Assembly (NCBI GenBank): GCA_021325615.1
Contig: JAJPGU010000026.1
Location: forward strand, 1 to 38,635
Direction of reading: 5' to 3'
DNA: 38,635 nucleotides
From: Nitrososphaerota archaeon
Lineage (GTDB): Archaea; Thermoproteota; Nitrososphaeria; Nitrososphaerales; Nitrosopumilaceae
In this document: positions 1-9,152 of the stretch, piece by piece
Layout: every line of letters begins with the position of its first letter
Position numbering within the stretch: position 1 is the first letter of the stretch
Position numbers and translations under genes: made by a program
Notes under the pieces: generated by a model
The model's database searches: none
The model's input: the letters and a program-made list of their open reading frames with translations, nothing else
What the model was told of the DNA's origin: nothing

Positions 1-3000
1 GTGAGCACCTCGGCTGGCAGAGTGTGCGTTCTTGATAACCCGTCAGTTGCGGAGAGCGTTTCAATCAGTGTCTGCGGCGGGATGGTGTGCGTCCTGTTTA
101 CTGCGTCCGTTGCGGAGAGCGACTCGGAAAGCATCTGATTGACTAGGTGAACTGTCGAGGCGGTGTCTGTTGCCGAGAGGGATTCCCCAAGTGTCTGCGG
201 TGGTATGATGTGGGTCTTGTTTACTGCGTCCGTTGCGGAGAGCGACTCGGTGAGTACCTGCGGCGGGATTACGTGCGTCGTAGACAGGCCTTCTGTTGAC
301 GACATTGACTCGGTGAGTACCTGCGGCGGGATTACGTGCGTCGTAGACAGGCCTTCTGTTGACGACATTGACTCGGTAATTACTTTTGTAGTTGACACAC
401 CCGCCCTTGGTACCGCAATAGCAACCCAGGACCACTTGGCACCGCTCGTTGTCCAAGAGTATCCCATGGAGCTGGTTGGCGGGTTCTGGTAGCTGGATGC
501 TCCCGTTAGCGAGGCGCTTGTAGAAAGTGGCGTAGACCCAAGCCTTTCATTATTTGATGCCGTCGGTGCAACTGCCGACCCGTCGCCGCCGTTTATCGCA
601 AAGGAATCAATGTTGTAGTTGGCAGAACCGCTCTGCGTTATGGCCTGGCTCATGCTAGTACCCGTGGAGCCGCTCGTTGATGCATACGCAGTCGGGTTTA
701 TGGTCTGGCTTACGCCGTCAAGGACGTACAGGCTTGCAACGTACTGGGCCGTGCCGGAGCTTGTGTTTACCGTTACCGTGCCGCCGGTTGCAGCCGTTGG
801 ATTCTTGCAGTACCAGATTTCTGCGTCTATTGTGTTTGTCCTTACCGCAGACTGGGTGAAGGTGCACCCGCCCCCGGACCATGTCGGAGAGTTGATTCCG
901 GTGCTCACTGTGCCGCTGCTGAGGGCTATACTGAGGACAAGCTCGTTGTTTGTAGCATATGACGGCACCGTAACGCCGCTTAATGTAAACGAGTTGCTCG
1001 AAACCGTTCCGGAGGCTGAGATCACCGGGTTCTGAATGGAGATGGTAGGAGGCGAGGTTACCATGCCGTCCGTGGAAGAGAGTGTTTCCTGAGCCGTCTG
1101 GGTACTGCTGTAGATCCTAGATAAGGCATCGGTTGAGGTCATCGTCTCAGGTAGCGTTCTTACATAGGTTGCGTTGAGCTTTATTGCGTCGGAGCTTGTG
1201 AGGGTTTCGGTCAGCTTCTCCGTTACTCCATAATTTGCAGTTACTGTTTCGGCCGCATTTGGCATTGTGAATGATGTTGGGTTTGCCGAGGTGCAAGTAC
1301 CGGTGGTACATGTGGACTTTACCCAGGTTTCCGAAATGCTAGGAGAGGTGATCCAGATAAAGTGTACCGCGGTATTAGAGGCCACACTTCCTACTCCTGA
1401 CCCCAAGCTGCTCTTTTTTACCTGAGTCTGCCCTGCTCCTCCCGATAGTTTGGGGGTACAATTAGCTGTACAAAAATCTGCAACGACTGTGGTTGTAGCA
1501 ATGCTGGAGTCACTCGATATCATCGGAGCTTTGAAAGTTATTGTATTCCCTGGCCCCGCCGGATCAACCGCAACAAACCAAGATCTCGCCTCGTTAAAAA
1601 CTTGACCTGACCCATATGTTATCTGCACTGGTCCTAACGAGTAGAGTTGGGGGTACTGCAGCGGCACGGAATAAGTGTATTGTACCAAAGTATTGTCTCC
1701 CACAAGCCCTCTGTTCCATGTCAACATCTTGGTGTCCCCCACTGTTTGGACTTTGGCATCGGTTGTTACGTTGAAGACAGACGGCACGGATTCCTGGATT
1801 GTTACGTTACCAGCTCCTTCGAGGGATGTGATGTTTATCCTTACTGTATAGAGGTTAGGGTCGTCAATAGGGTCAATCTTAGAATCTGCAGTCCTGATAA
1901 TGTCAAATGCATACGAATTCTGCACCAAGAACGAGGTGTTGAAGGTAGCTACTCCGGACGGGTTCTGGGCAGTTATCCCTACGGTATAGTTCCCCTCAGG
2001 ACCGGTCTGATACTGGGCATCATAGAGTCCACACTGCAATTCCGGCGTAATTCCGTTGCCTGACGAGAGGCTGGCAACCCCGTTTGGACCTTTGATATCC
2101 ATTGATATGTTCGCGTTGCATACGGAATGTCCTCCGTTGTCCAATACCGCTATGGTAAAGTTTGCAGTCTCGCCAGGCCTGTAGATGCTCTTCTGGGTGT
2201 TTGCCGAGACCAGGCCCCATGTGAACTGGTCCTGGATGGTATACGTCTTGCCGTCCCTTTCCAGTTTAATCACAACCCTGTAGAGGCCGGGCTTGCCATA
2301 CCTGTGAGACCCCAGCTTGATGTCAAACTTGCCGTCCCGAAGCTTCTGGAAGGTGGACTTGAGGGGGACCACGCTGCCGTCGGGGCCGATAACGCTGATT
2401 GTTATCTTGCCATTGTGCCCCTTCCAGCCTCCCGTTTGCATTTCTCCCGGCGAGTCCGCAAGGGGCCTCTTGAACTTCTTGAGGTCAGAGGATGCAAAGT
2501 ACTGGAACTTGAGCTCGGGGTTCTCGGTAATGAGATAGCTGTCCTTCGTGTTTGCGACGGAGGTGGTAACTGGTATGGCAGTGTCGTTGGTGCTGTTTGC
2601 AAGGGTCGAGTTTGCAAGCGTACTATTAAGGACGGAAGTGGCGTTTGAGAACCCAAAGGCTATCCCCTGGGTGGAGTTGGCAAGCGTACCATTCTGTATA
2701 GGGGTGGAGTTGGCAAGCGTACCATTCTGCATAGGGGTGGAGTTGGCAAGCGTACCATTCTGTATAGTGGAATTGGATGGAGCCTTTACAGGCAACGGGC
2801 TAGGCAGCTGGACGGGAGCCGTGGAGTTTTCGGAAAGCGGGTTGCTCTGGTATAGATAGGCAATCTGGGAGGGGCTTAAGAGCGACCCGTAGAGGTTTAC
2901 GCCCTCAATTGATCCCGAGAAGAGGTTGCTTGGGGTCCCCCTGTCTCCCATGTAGGCTCCTATGAGCACGTCGGCCTTGGAGGAAAGGTCGTTGACGGTC

Positions 3001-4592
3001 TTTGTCGTGAGCTGCCCGTTTAGCGCAATCGTGGGAACGCCGCTAAGCTGCCCGGTCGCCTCCTGCCTGCCGTTGACATAGAGCGTTATGGTGGTGCCGT
3101 TGAACGTAGAGGCAAGGTGCGTCCAGTCCTGCGGTATGGTGCTGTTGGATGTGATCGTGTTCCACCTTATACCGTCAAACACGGAGAAGAAGGCGGTCTT
3201 GGCAGGCGGCATGTTATTGTTGATTCCAAGTATGAAGGTGTCTCCCTTGCTTATCACGGTAAACTGGGAAGAGCCCTGGCTGTAATCGGGGTTGACCCAT
3301 GCAGATAGCGTGAGGTCCGAGAGGTTTGCAGTAGAATTGACGTTCTGTTTGAGGTAGCCGTTCCCGTCAAGCTCAAGCGAGGTGGTACCGGATGAGTTGC
3401 CGACCTGCGCGTCCCCGACCGATGTAGAGCTGATGTTGGCGTTTGAAAACTTCCACGAGCTAATAAGCCCTGGCAAATTGCTTGACGAGTTTGTCGAGTT
3501 TCCTTCCCGCGTGGAGTTGGAGAACTTGTTGAATGAAAGGTTGCTTGTAGCGTTTGAGAATCCTGTGACCGACAGGGTCGAGTTGGAATTTGCGGTGGCG
3601 TTTGAGAACTTGTCGAACGAAAGGTTGTTGCCCTGGGTACCGTTTGAAAACTCGCTGAATCCAAGCTTCGACGAGTTGCCAGACGTGTCGTTGGCACGGT
3701 TGCCTGTGTTGTTCTGCTCCCCTCCCCTGTCCGCATACGCTGCAGAAATGAATCTTGGATAAAATGAAAACGGCGTTGCAAAGGCCGACGAGGCTATTAT
3801 CACAATAAAGAATACGGACAAGATTTTGCGGGGATTTGAAATTCTGAATTTTTCATTTTCAGATTTTGCCAAGATGAATCCCGAAAGGGGAATTAGGATC
3901 AGAAAGACTAGCGGATCTTTTGGATCTATGGTGTCATGCGCAACCTGCCATGCCAATTTTTCTACCGCGTATGTCTCCGTAATTATTTTCGAGCCTGAAG
4001 GCAACGCTCCCGAAATGATTGCGCCGTAATTTCCAACATGACTGGCATGAAATGATCCCTCCAATTCGTTTTCAAGGCCTGACACAACATTAGCCAGATC
4101 TTGTCCTGGATTTTTTAACAGGGTCGATGGAGTGACAGTCTCCTGATGATTCCATTCGGAAATATTTGATGCCTCCTTTCCGTGTACCTTTATCCTGGTA
4201 AGATCAGATATCCTATCAAGTGTTGCCTGGAACTCGGAGGTTCTTTTTACAACCGAGAACATGCCGTTGCTGTTGTTGCCTAGTTTTATCGACATGCTTT
4301 CAGACAGATTTACCTGAATCTGGGTGGACGACTTTACAAGCTGGGAGGCCTGGTTCTGACCCGGTGGTTGGTTAGATTCTGCCACTCCAACATTTTCAGA
4401 AAGGTTGACGGTGATGGATTTTTTGGCAGGTGACTGGGTGTGGATGACCACGGCATCACCAGCCTTGAGTGGCACCTGCGGTAAATACGGTACACCTGTC
4501 ACCGACTCGGCGTTTGCAATGCTCAGCGAGGTCGTCATTGCCAGTACAAGAAGTATGGCAACGGACGGCTTCCAGAGTCCCCTGTTTGTCAT
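1..4592 (-). CDS. Giant exported LamG/repeat surface protein, C-terminus beyond window
   Basis: The reading frame is open from an ATG at 4592 to the left edge (about 1530 codons, no stop), so the gene is partial at its 3' end. Residues 1-28 form a signal peptide (hydrophobic core, then ANAES). About residues 225-245 and 256-276 are two further hydrophobic stretches; the second looks like another signal peptide (FATPFSF...AAYAD). Then come an Asn/Ser/Thr-rich linker, a LamG-like concanavalin fold (about 374-574, with the LTLSAWV and WTHLAS signatures), three 11-residue NST/QNGT sequon repeats (about 602-640), macroglobulin-like beta domains (YRPGE motif), and C-terminal repeats of the ESLSATD...THxIPPQ type. 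The many N-X-S/T sequons suggest a glycosylated cell-surface protein. Its ligand is unknown. The start rests on the signal peptide and a TTAAG-type box about 27 bases upstream. Confidence 0.85.
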   Translation of the reverse strand, partial: MTNRGLWKPSVAILLVLAMTTSLSIANAESVTGVPYLPQVPLKAGDAVVIHTQSPAKKSITVNLSENVGVAESNQPPGQNQASQLVKSSTQIQVNLSESMSIKLGNNSNGMFSVVKRTSEFQATLDRISDLTRIKVHGKEASNISEWNHQETVTPSTLLKNPGQDLANVVSGLENELEGSFHASHVGNYGAIISGALPSGSKIITETYAVEKLAWQVAHDTIDPKDPLVFLILIPLSGFILAKSENEKFRISNPRKILSVFFIVIIASSAFATPFSFYPRFISAAYADRGGEQNNTGNRANDTSGNSSKLGFSEFSNGTQGNNLSFDKFSNATANSNSTLSVTGFSNATSNLSFNKFSNSTREGNSTNSSSNLPGLISSWKFSNANISSTSVGDAQVGNSSGTTSLELDGNGYLKQNVNSTANLSDLTLSAWVNPDYSQGSSQFTVISKGDTFILGINNNMPPAKTAFFSVFDGIRWNTITSNSTIPQDWTHLASTFNGTTITLYVNGRQEATGQLSGVPTIALNGQLTTKTVNDLSSKADVLIGAYMGDRGTPSNLFSGSIEGVNLYGSLLSPSQIAYLYQSNPLSENSTAPVQLPSPLPVKAPSNSTIQNGTLANSTPMQNGTLANSTPIQNGTLANSTQGIAFGFSNATSVLNSTLANSTLANSTNDTAIPVTTSVANTKDSYLITENPELKFQYFASSDLKKFKRPLADSPGEMQTGGWKGHNGKITISVIGPDGSVVPLKSTFQKLRDGKFDIKLGSHRYGKPGLYRVVIKLERDGKTYTIQDQFTWGLVSANTQKSIYRPGETANFTIAVLDNGGHSVCNANISMDIKGPNGVASLSSGNGITPELQCGLYDAQYQTGPEGNYTVGITAQNPSGVATFNTSFLVQNSYAFDIIRTADSKIDPIDDPNLYTVRINITSLEGAGNVTIQESVPSVFNVTTDAKVQTVGDTKMLTWNRGLVGDNTLVQYTYSVPLQYPQLYSLGPVQITYGSGQVFNEARSWFVAVDPAGPGNTITFKAPMISSDSSIATTTVVADFCTANCTPKLSGGAGQTQVKKSSLGSGVGSVASNTAVHFIWITSPSISETWVKSTCTTGTCTSANPTSFTMPNAAETVTANYGVTEKLTETLTSSDAIKLNATYVRTLPETMTSTDALSRIYSSTQTAQETLSSTDGMVTSPPTISIQNPVISASGTVSSNSFTLSGVTVPSYATNNELVLSIALSSGTVSTGINSPTWSGGGCTFTQSAVRTNTIDAEIWYCKNPTAATGGTVTVNTSSGTAQYVASLYVLDGVSQTINPTAYASTSGSTGTSMSQAITQSGSANYNIDSFAINGGDGSAVAPTASNNERLGSTPLSTSASLTGASSYQNPPTSSMGYSWTTSGAKWSWVAIAVPRAGVSTTKVITESMSSTEGLSTTHVIPPQVLTESMSSTEGLSTTHVIPPQVLTESLSATDAVNKTHIIPPQTLGESLSATDTASTVHLVNQMLSESLSATDAVNRTHTIPPQTLIETLSATDGLSRTHTLPAEVL
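244..369 (-). repeat. Perfect 63-bp tandem duplication inside surface-protein repeats
   Basis: Bases 244-306 and 307-369 are identical 63-bp units, each encoding one 21-residue ESMSSTEGLSTTHVIPPQ-type repeat. A third, diverged unit starts at 370, and related 60-63 bp units continue to the left edge. The perfect identity implies recent slippage or gene conversion. Confidence 0.9.
2671..2775 (-). repeat. 33-bp coding repeats (11-residue sequon units)
   Basis: Three near-identical 33-bp units begin at 2671, 2704 and 2737. They differ at a single base or at the unit edge, and encode NSTPIQNGTLA-like units with two N-glycosylation sequons each. Confidence 0.85.
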
Positions 4593-4907
4593 TATATATA
4601 CGGTCGTTCGGACAATCTTAAGACGAATGGAAATAGGACGGCCCTTGCCGATCCGAATTGGCAGATTGCCACCTAGGCGGTGCCATTCTGGAATGGGCCT
4701 TTTTTGAGATTTTGTCCCGTACCGGCTCTCCAAATACCCCGGCCAAGTTTTTCACCATGCCAAGAAATCTTTCACGATCCGGAATTCCCCCCAGGTAACG
4801 GGCAGGTTCTCTCAAAATAATCCGGTTCCAGCAGCCTTCAAAACTTTATCCCGTACAATCACTTGAAAATATTCGTAACTGGCTATTAGCCAGAAAACTT
4901 GTTCAAA
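4593..4907. other. Intergenic region between two surface-protein genes
   Basis: These 315 bases separate the stop of the NHL/FnIII gene from the start of the LamG protein gene, both on the minus strand. A perfect odd palindrome CTGGCTATTAGCCAG lies at 4879-4893, just after the upstream stop. A TTAAG-type promoter box lies at about 4617-4622, and TATATATA sits directly against the ATG at 4593-4600. A TTG-initiated frame of 65 codons (4618-4815, minus) looks non-coding in composition and is not called. Confidence 0.6.
4879..4893. other. Perfect 15-bp palindrome after the NHL/FnIII gene
   Basis: CTGGCTATTAGCCAG has 7-bp arms around one central base. It sits 15 bases past the stop of the minus-strand gene and could be a short hairpin (5-bp stem, 5-base loop) at the mRNA end or a protein-binding site. 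No U-run follows directly, so a terminator role is uncertain. Confidence 0.4.
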
Positions 4908-7900
4908 TTATTTTCTGTCTTGGTGGTGGTCCCTTTCATCAGGGTTCCCTACATGCCATCCATCGTGCGGGGGTGGCAGGTTCGAGTTTTCCACCTCTAC
5001 GTCCCCCTGGGTCACAGGTCCCGGATTGGAGTAGGTCTGCGTTCCCGACTTGTTGAAGACTTCTATCTGGAAGACGTCAGGCAGGGGGCTCTTGTCAGCC
5101 CTGTCCTGCACCGTCACTGAAAATGTAAAGCCTCCTGTCCCGTTCACCTTTGCTTGGCCCGTGAAGGTTGCCGATCCGTCCGTGTTGGCAGAAAGGGTCA
5201 GTATCGTGGTGCTCTGCAGATCAATCTTTGCAGACTGGTCGTGGTACTGCAGTCTTCCCTCCAAGTTGCCGTTCCTGTCCCGGACAGATTGTACGTCAAA
5301 TTCAAAAGTCTTGCCCTTTCCTACAGACCCGTGGCCATGGGTCGACGCAACATGATAGTCGATATGGTTTGACGACCCAAGCGGGAACCCGTAGTCGAGA
5401 TTGACTACCGAGTCCTTCTCCACGTGAATATCAGATGCAATGAATGCGCCGACTGCCGTAGCGCCCTGGTCAAGGTGGATTTCCTTCAGCGAATAGACGT
5501 TTGCATATATGATTGATGATCTTCCAATATGCACTTGCTGTCCCACATAGAACAAAATCTTGGATGCATCAATGTTCGAAGTGCCCGAGTTTATTGAAAC
5601 TCCCTTTCCTCCCTCCATCGCATCCCCGACGTGGATTGTAGTGGGGCCGTCAAATACCAGTGATGCGTTGTTGCCAATTGTCAGCGAGTCAAGCGTGTAG
5701 TTGCCGCCTGCAAACTCAAGTGTCGCCCGTGCTCCCACCTTCACGTTTCCATAGGTCAGGGGTCCTGCCGGCAATGCCATTGTACCGGAGCTGTGCACGG
5801 ATACGTCCTTTGCGCCGCTGACGTGCGTTGCAGGGAAGAATGCAGGCAGTGAGACATAGAACGAGGAGGTCTTGTTTGGTGCTTCCATCGAGGTTCCCTC
5901 GTTGTGCAGGGTCCTAAAGTAGAAGGCCTGGTAAACCGTTGCGTTTTCCTCAATGTGCACGTTTGTGCCTACAATTCCAGAGTTTGGAAGCCTCGAGTTT
6001 TCCTCGATGTGGATCTCGCCGTTTACCGGCTCCTCTCCCACATTTCCGCAGTTCACCTTGCCCGAATCCTCAAGGTGAACTCCCCGTATTCCGAACATTA
6101 CGTAGCTTCCAATCATTCGTATATTTTCAGGACTTGGTGTCTGGCTGCACGATTCAAGTTGTACTACAGGCGTTACTGCCGATGCAGGCGGTGATGAAAG
6201 CGGTGACGTTCCGCCGGAGTTTGTCGCAACTATCTCGTAATAGTAGGTCGTTGACGACGCAAGTCCGGTATCGACAAACGTGGTGGTAGCGGAAGTTCCA
6301 GCCCTGAGGTTGAATGGTCCTGAGGGGCTGGTGGAGCGGTATATGGTATATGACGTTGCGTTTGCAGAGGCCGTCCATGTCACCGTAATCGAGTTTGCAG
6401 ATGTGGCGTTGGCCGTCACGGATGCGGGCGAGGCAGGTGGAAGCGGAAGGGTTGTAGCCGATGCCGGGGGTGTCGATAATGCAGATGTGCCGCCTGCGTC
6501 CGATGCGGTAATCTCATAATAGTACGTGGTGGCAGGCACAAGCCCGGTATCGTTGAATGCAGGCGATGCCGAGGTTCCAACCTGCGTTGTGAATGGGCCT
6601 GAGGCTGTGGAAGCGCGGTATACGGTATATGACGTTGCGTTTACGGACGCAGTCCAGGATACGGCAATTGATGTTGACGACTTGGTGGTTGCGGTCACCG
6701 AGGCTGGCGCGGCAGGCGGGGGAGGCGGGGCGGTCAGGGTGGTGGCAGATGCCGGCGGTGATGAAAGTGCGGAGGATCCTCCGGGGTTTGTTGCGGCAAC
6801 CTCGTAATAGTAGGTGGTCGATTGCGCAAGGCCCGTGTTGTTAAAGGTTGTAGCGGATGAAGTTCCTGCCTCCACGTTGAACGGCCCCGAGGGGCTGGTG
6901 GAGCGGTATATTACATATGACGTTGCCCCCGGTGCCGCGGCCCACGTCACCGTAATCGAGGTAGTCGACGTGGCATTTGCGCTCACCGATGTCGGCGTGG
7001 AAGGCGGAAGCGGGAAGGTGGTTGCGTTAACAGGCGGCGTTGAAGGAGGCGACGTTCCGCCGGTGTTTGTAGCAGTTATTTCATAATAGTACGTGGTGGC
7101 AGGCACAAGCCCGGTATCGTTGAATGCAGGCGATGCCGAGGTTCCAACCTGCGTTGTGAATGGGCCTGAGGCTGTGGAAGCGCGGAAAATGGCATATGAC
7201 ACTGCGCGTGCCGAGGCAGACCATGATACAGTAATTGAAGTTGATGATGTGGTGGTCGCAGTTACGGATACCGGCGTTGGCGGCGGAAGAGGCGGTGTAG
7301 TTGCTGATGCAGGGGGTATCGAGAGCCCCGATGATCCGCCCGGCCCGTTTGCGGAAACCTCGTAGTAGTATGTGGTGGCAGGTGATACCGCAGTATCGTT
7401 AAGTGTGGTGGATGTCGTAGTGCCTGCAAGGATGTTAAAGAGTGCGGATGCGCTCAGTGCGCGGTAAACCTTGTACACGTTTGCCCCAACTGATGCCGCC
7501 CATGAAACGGTAATTGATGTAGGCGAGGTTGCAGTAGCTGTCACGGAGATTGGCGCAACCGGCGGCATGGGCACCACGGGGGTTGCCTCGTTTGAAAATC
7601 CCGACTGGCCCGACGGGCTTGTCGCGCTCACCTCGTAATAGGTCTTGGTGTTGGGAGGGTTGTCGGTAAATGTTGTTGCGGAGGTGGTCCCTGCAATCGT
7701 GCTGAACGGCCCTCCTGCCGATGGCGAGCTGTATATGGTATATGACGTTGCCCCGGCTGACGCATTCCATGTGAGAATGACATTCTGCGGAGGCGAGAGG
7801 GTAGCGACGAGGTTTGTTGGAGCAGGCGGCGGGCTTCCTCCCGGTGCAAAGTTGTAAACCGAAATGTTGTTGAAGTTGGTATCCGTCACGTACACGTTTC

Positions 7901-8798
7901 CTGACGAGTCAAGGGCAACATCGGCGGGGGCGTTAAACTGTCCCGGGCTGAAACTTGGCGACGCGGTAAAGGACCCAAAGACCGTGATGAAGGTGCCGTT
8001 GCCATAGAATTTCTCGACCCTGCCGTTTGTAAGGTCCGTCACAAGGATCTTGCCCGCAGGGTCCACTGCAACTCCCTGCGGGTTGGAAAACTGTCCTGTT
8101 CCCACGCCCGGGCTGCCAAAGCTTAGGACATAGCTTCCCGCGCTGTTAAACTCTACAATGCGATAATTAGGGGGGTCGCTCACGTAGATATTTCCAGTGG
8201 AAGGATCCACTGCAACATCTGCCGGCTGGAAATGCTTTGTACCGGTCGAGGTCGTAAACGACGTCAGAAAGTTGCCAGTCCCGTCAAACTTGTCTATCCT
8301 GCCGTTGCCGCTGTCACCGACGTAGACATTTCCTGACGAATCAACCGCAATCCCTACCGGATATGATATGTTTCCCGAGCCAAAGGTCCTGACAAAGTTT
8401 CCGCTGCTGTCAAACTGTACGACCCTGCCGTTGTTGTTGTCTGTCACATAAAACCCAGACGATGTGACTGCGACATCCTGAGGGCTGCTAAACGAGTCCC
8501 CGCTGTTAAAGCTGGAAATTATGGTCGCGTTAGTCCCGCCCGGGTTGAAGATTACCACCCTGTTGTCCCCAGTGTCCGCCACTATGACATTTCCATTCGG
8601 ATCCACCGCTAGGCCCTGGGGCACGTTAAGGGTTTCCGGGCTTGGCGCGACAAGCGAGCCATCAATGTCCCTTACATAGGTATACGTGTCTGCAAACGCC
8701 GGGGAAAACTGATACGCCGCGATAAACAGGAGCCCGAGAAGAACCAGTGCAGGGATGTATAGTCTCAAGTCTAAGCTACGCCCAGCCATCAGTGCCAT
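4908..8798 (-). CDS. Exported NHL-propeller / six-FnIII / beta-helix surface protein
   Basis: This 1296-residue exported protein starts with a signal peptide or anchor (hydrophobic about 13-33, then FADTY). Residues about 50-315 contain six NHL repeats (GLAVDPNGNVIVADTGDNRV pattern), which would close a six-bladed beta-propeller. About 322-878 are six fibronectin type III domains, each with a TYYYEV/I strand and an Ala/Thr/Pro-rich linker. About 885-1140 is a glycine-poor beta-helix-like stretch (repeated HIEEN, HLE, TIGNN turns) resembling polymer-forming surface domains. The C-terminal 1150-1270 resembles the module that follows choice-of-anchor regions in bacterial surface proteins. The protein is likely a cell-surface adhesin or matrix scaffold; the ligand is unknown. 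An ATTAATAGG box is centred 28 bases before the ATG at 8798. A second ATG three codons in (8789) is possible. Confidence 0.85.
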   Translation of the reverse strand: MALMAGRSLDLRLYIPALVLLGLLFIAAYQFSPAFADTYTYVRDIDGSLVAPSPETLNVPQGLAVDPNGNVIVADTGDNRVVIFNPGGTNATIISSFNSGDSFSSPQDVAVTSSGFYVTDNNNGRVVQFDSSGNFVRTFGSGNISYPVGIAVDSSGNVYVGDSGNGRIDKFDGTGNFLTSFTTSTGTKHFQPADVAVDPSTGNIYVSDPPNYRIVEFNSAGSYVLSFGSPGVGTGQFSNPQGVAVDPAGKILVTDLTNGRVEKFYGNGTFITVFGSFTASPSFSPGQFNAPADVALDSSGNVYVTDTNFNNISVYNFAPGGSPPPAPTNLVATLSPPQNVILTWNASAGATSYTIYSSPSAGGPFSTIAGTTSATTFTDNPPNTKTYYEVSATSPSGQSGFSNEATPVVPMPPVAPISVTATATSPTSITVSWAASVGANVYKVYRALSASALFNILAGTTTSTTLNDTAVSPATTYYYEVSANGPGGSSGLSIPPASATTPPLPPPTPVSVTATTTSSTSITVSWSASARAVSYAIFRASTASGPFTTQVGTSASPAFNDTGLVPATTYYYEITATNTGGTSPPSTPPVNATTFPLPPSTPTSVSANATSTTSITVTWAAAPGATSYVIYRSTSPSGPFNVEAGTSSATTFNNTGLAQSTTYYYEVAATNPGGSSALSSPPASATTLTAPPPPPAAPASVTATTKSSTSIAVSWTASVNATSYTVYRASTASGPFTTQVGTSASPAFNDTGLVPATTYYYEITASDAGGTSALSTPPASATTLPLPPASPASVTANATSANSITVTWTASANATSYTIYRSTSPSGPFNLRAGTSATTTFVDTGLASSTTYYYEIVATNSGGTSPLSSPPASAVTPVVQLESCSQTPSPENIRMIGSYVMFGIRGVHLEDSGKVNCGNVGEEPVNGEIHIEENSRLPNSGIVGTNVHIEENATVYQAFYFRTLHNEGTSMEAPNKTSSFYVSLPAFFPATHVSGAKDVSVHSSGTMALPAGPLTYGNVKVGARATLEFAGGNYTLDSLTIGNNASLVFDGPTTIHVGDAMEGGKGVSINSGTSNIDASKILFYVGQQVHIGRSSIIYANVYSLKEIHLDQGATAVGAFIASDIHVEKDSVVNLDYGFPLGSSNHIDYHVASTHGHGSVGKGKTFEFDVQSVRDRNGNLEGRLQYHDQSAKIDLQSTTILTLSANTDGSATFTGQAKVNGTGGFTFSVTVQDRADKSPLPDVFQIEVFNKSGTQTYSNPGPVTQGDVEVENSNLPPPHDGWHVGNPDERDHHQDRK
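6514..6618 (-). repeat. 105-bp exact repeat, copy in FnIII domain 5
   Basis: Bases 6514-6618 are identical to 7081-7185, 567 bases away, while sequence on both sides diverges. The tract encodes the same stretch of two FnIII domains (third and fifth), which points to recent gene conversion within the gene. Confidence 0.9.
7081..7185 (-). repeat. 105-bp exact repeat, copy in FnIII domain 3
   Basis: Partner of the identical tract at 6514-6618. Two FnIII domains lie between equivalent points of the copies, so recombination between them would delete or add a two-domain unit. Confidence 0.9.
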
Positions 8799-8820
8799 CG
8801 GTGGTACGTTTCAAAAAAAT

Positions 8821-8830
8821 CCTATTAATG
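8821..8830 (-). promoter_or_regulatory. TATA-like box of the NHL/FnIII gene
   Basis: The minus strand reads CATTAATAGG, centred about 28 bases before the ATG at 8798, as expected for a leaderless archaeal transcript. More AT-rich sequence lies behind it at 8839-8855. Confidence 0.4.
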
Positions 8831-8932
8831 TAGATTGTAAAATAATTATACAAAGTACTTCTGTAACCTTCTTCTGTAACCATTGACCTACCAGCAAAAA
8901 TTGCGCGTGTCCAAGTTATAGGTCTACTCTTC

Positions 8933-8944
8933 TCCAAATTTGGA
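8933..8944. promoter_or_regulatory. Perfect 12-bp palindrome, possible operator
   Basis: TCCAAATTTGGA is a perfect even palindrome seven bases before a TTTAAC box (8951-8956) that would serve the small ORF at 8979. It occupies the place of a BRE-proximal operator, but no regulator can be named. Confidence 0.35.
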
Positions 8945-8978
8945 CAACGATTTAACTTGTGGACGAACCTGCATGAAT

Positions 8979-9152
8979 ATGGAGTGGATTATACCGGACG
9001 ATCCAAGCAAAATCCGGGACAAGGCAAGCATCATGAAGACATGGCGCACAGGCTGGCGTCAGATCGCCCCAGTTGCAGATGGCACTGGCATTGGCAAAAT
9101 TCAAAGGCTTGGCAGTTCGGTTTGGCGCAATCAATATTTCAGAATCTCATAA
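8979..9152 (+). CDS. Possible small protein, 57 residues, unknown
   Basis: I do not recognise this short frame. It begins MEWIIPDD, has four tryptophans and several basic residues, and ends in FRIS, with no signal peptide or membrane segment. In its favour, an ATTTAAC box at 8950-8956 is centred about 26 bases before this ATG, the spacing seen for other genes here, and codon choice (GGC, GAC, AAG, ATC) resembles the neighbours. Against it, the frame is short and its last 14 bases overlap the stop end of the convergent gene. An upstream ATG at 8973 and a TTG at 8940 are in the same frame. It may be a genuine small gene or a chance frame. Confidence 0.35.
   Translation: MEWIIPDDPSKIRDKASIMKTWRTGWRQIAPVADGTGIGKIQRLGSSVWRNQYFRIS

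Noticed and set aside
244-369. CRISPR-like spacing of repeated units
   Set aside because: The units are directly adjacent with no spacers, stay in frame and encode a 21-residue protein repeat.
163-492. Plus-strand frame with TCGGITCVVDRPSVDDID-like repeats
   Set aside because: It is the antisense image of the coding repeats of the minus-strand surface protein, whose frame carries a signal peptide and runs through 4592 bases.
4618-4815. 65-codon minus-strand frame between the two large surface genes
   Set aside because: It starts with TTG and has no family motif; the later half looks like random sequence and overlaps the likely promoter of the downstream gene.
8952-9134. 60-codon minus-strand frame in the same gap
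   Set aside because: It lies opposite the better-supported small frame and would need a start inside the palindrome region with no promoter spacing.
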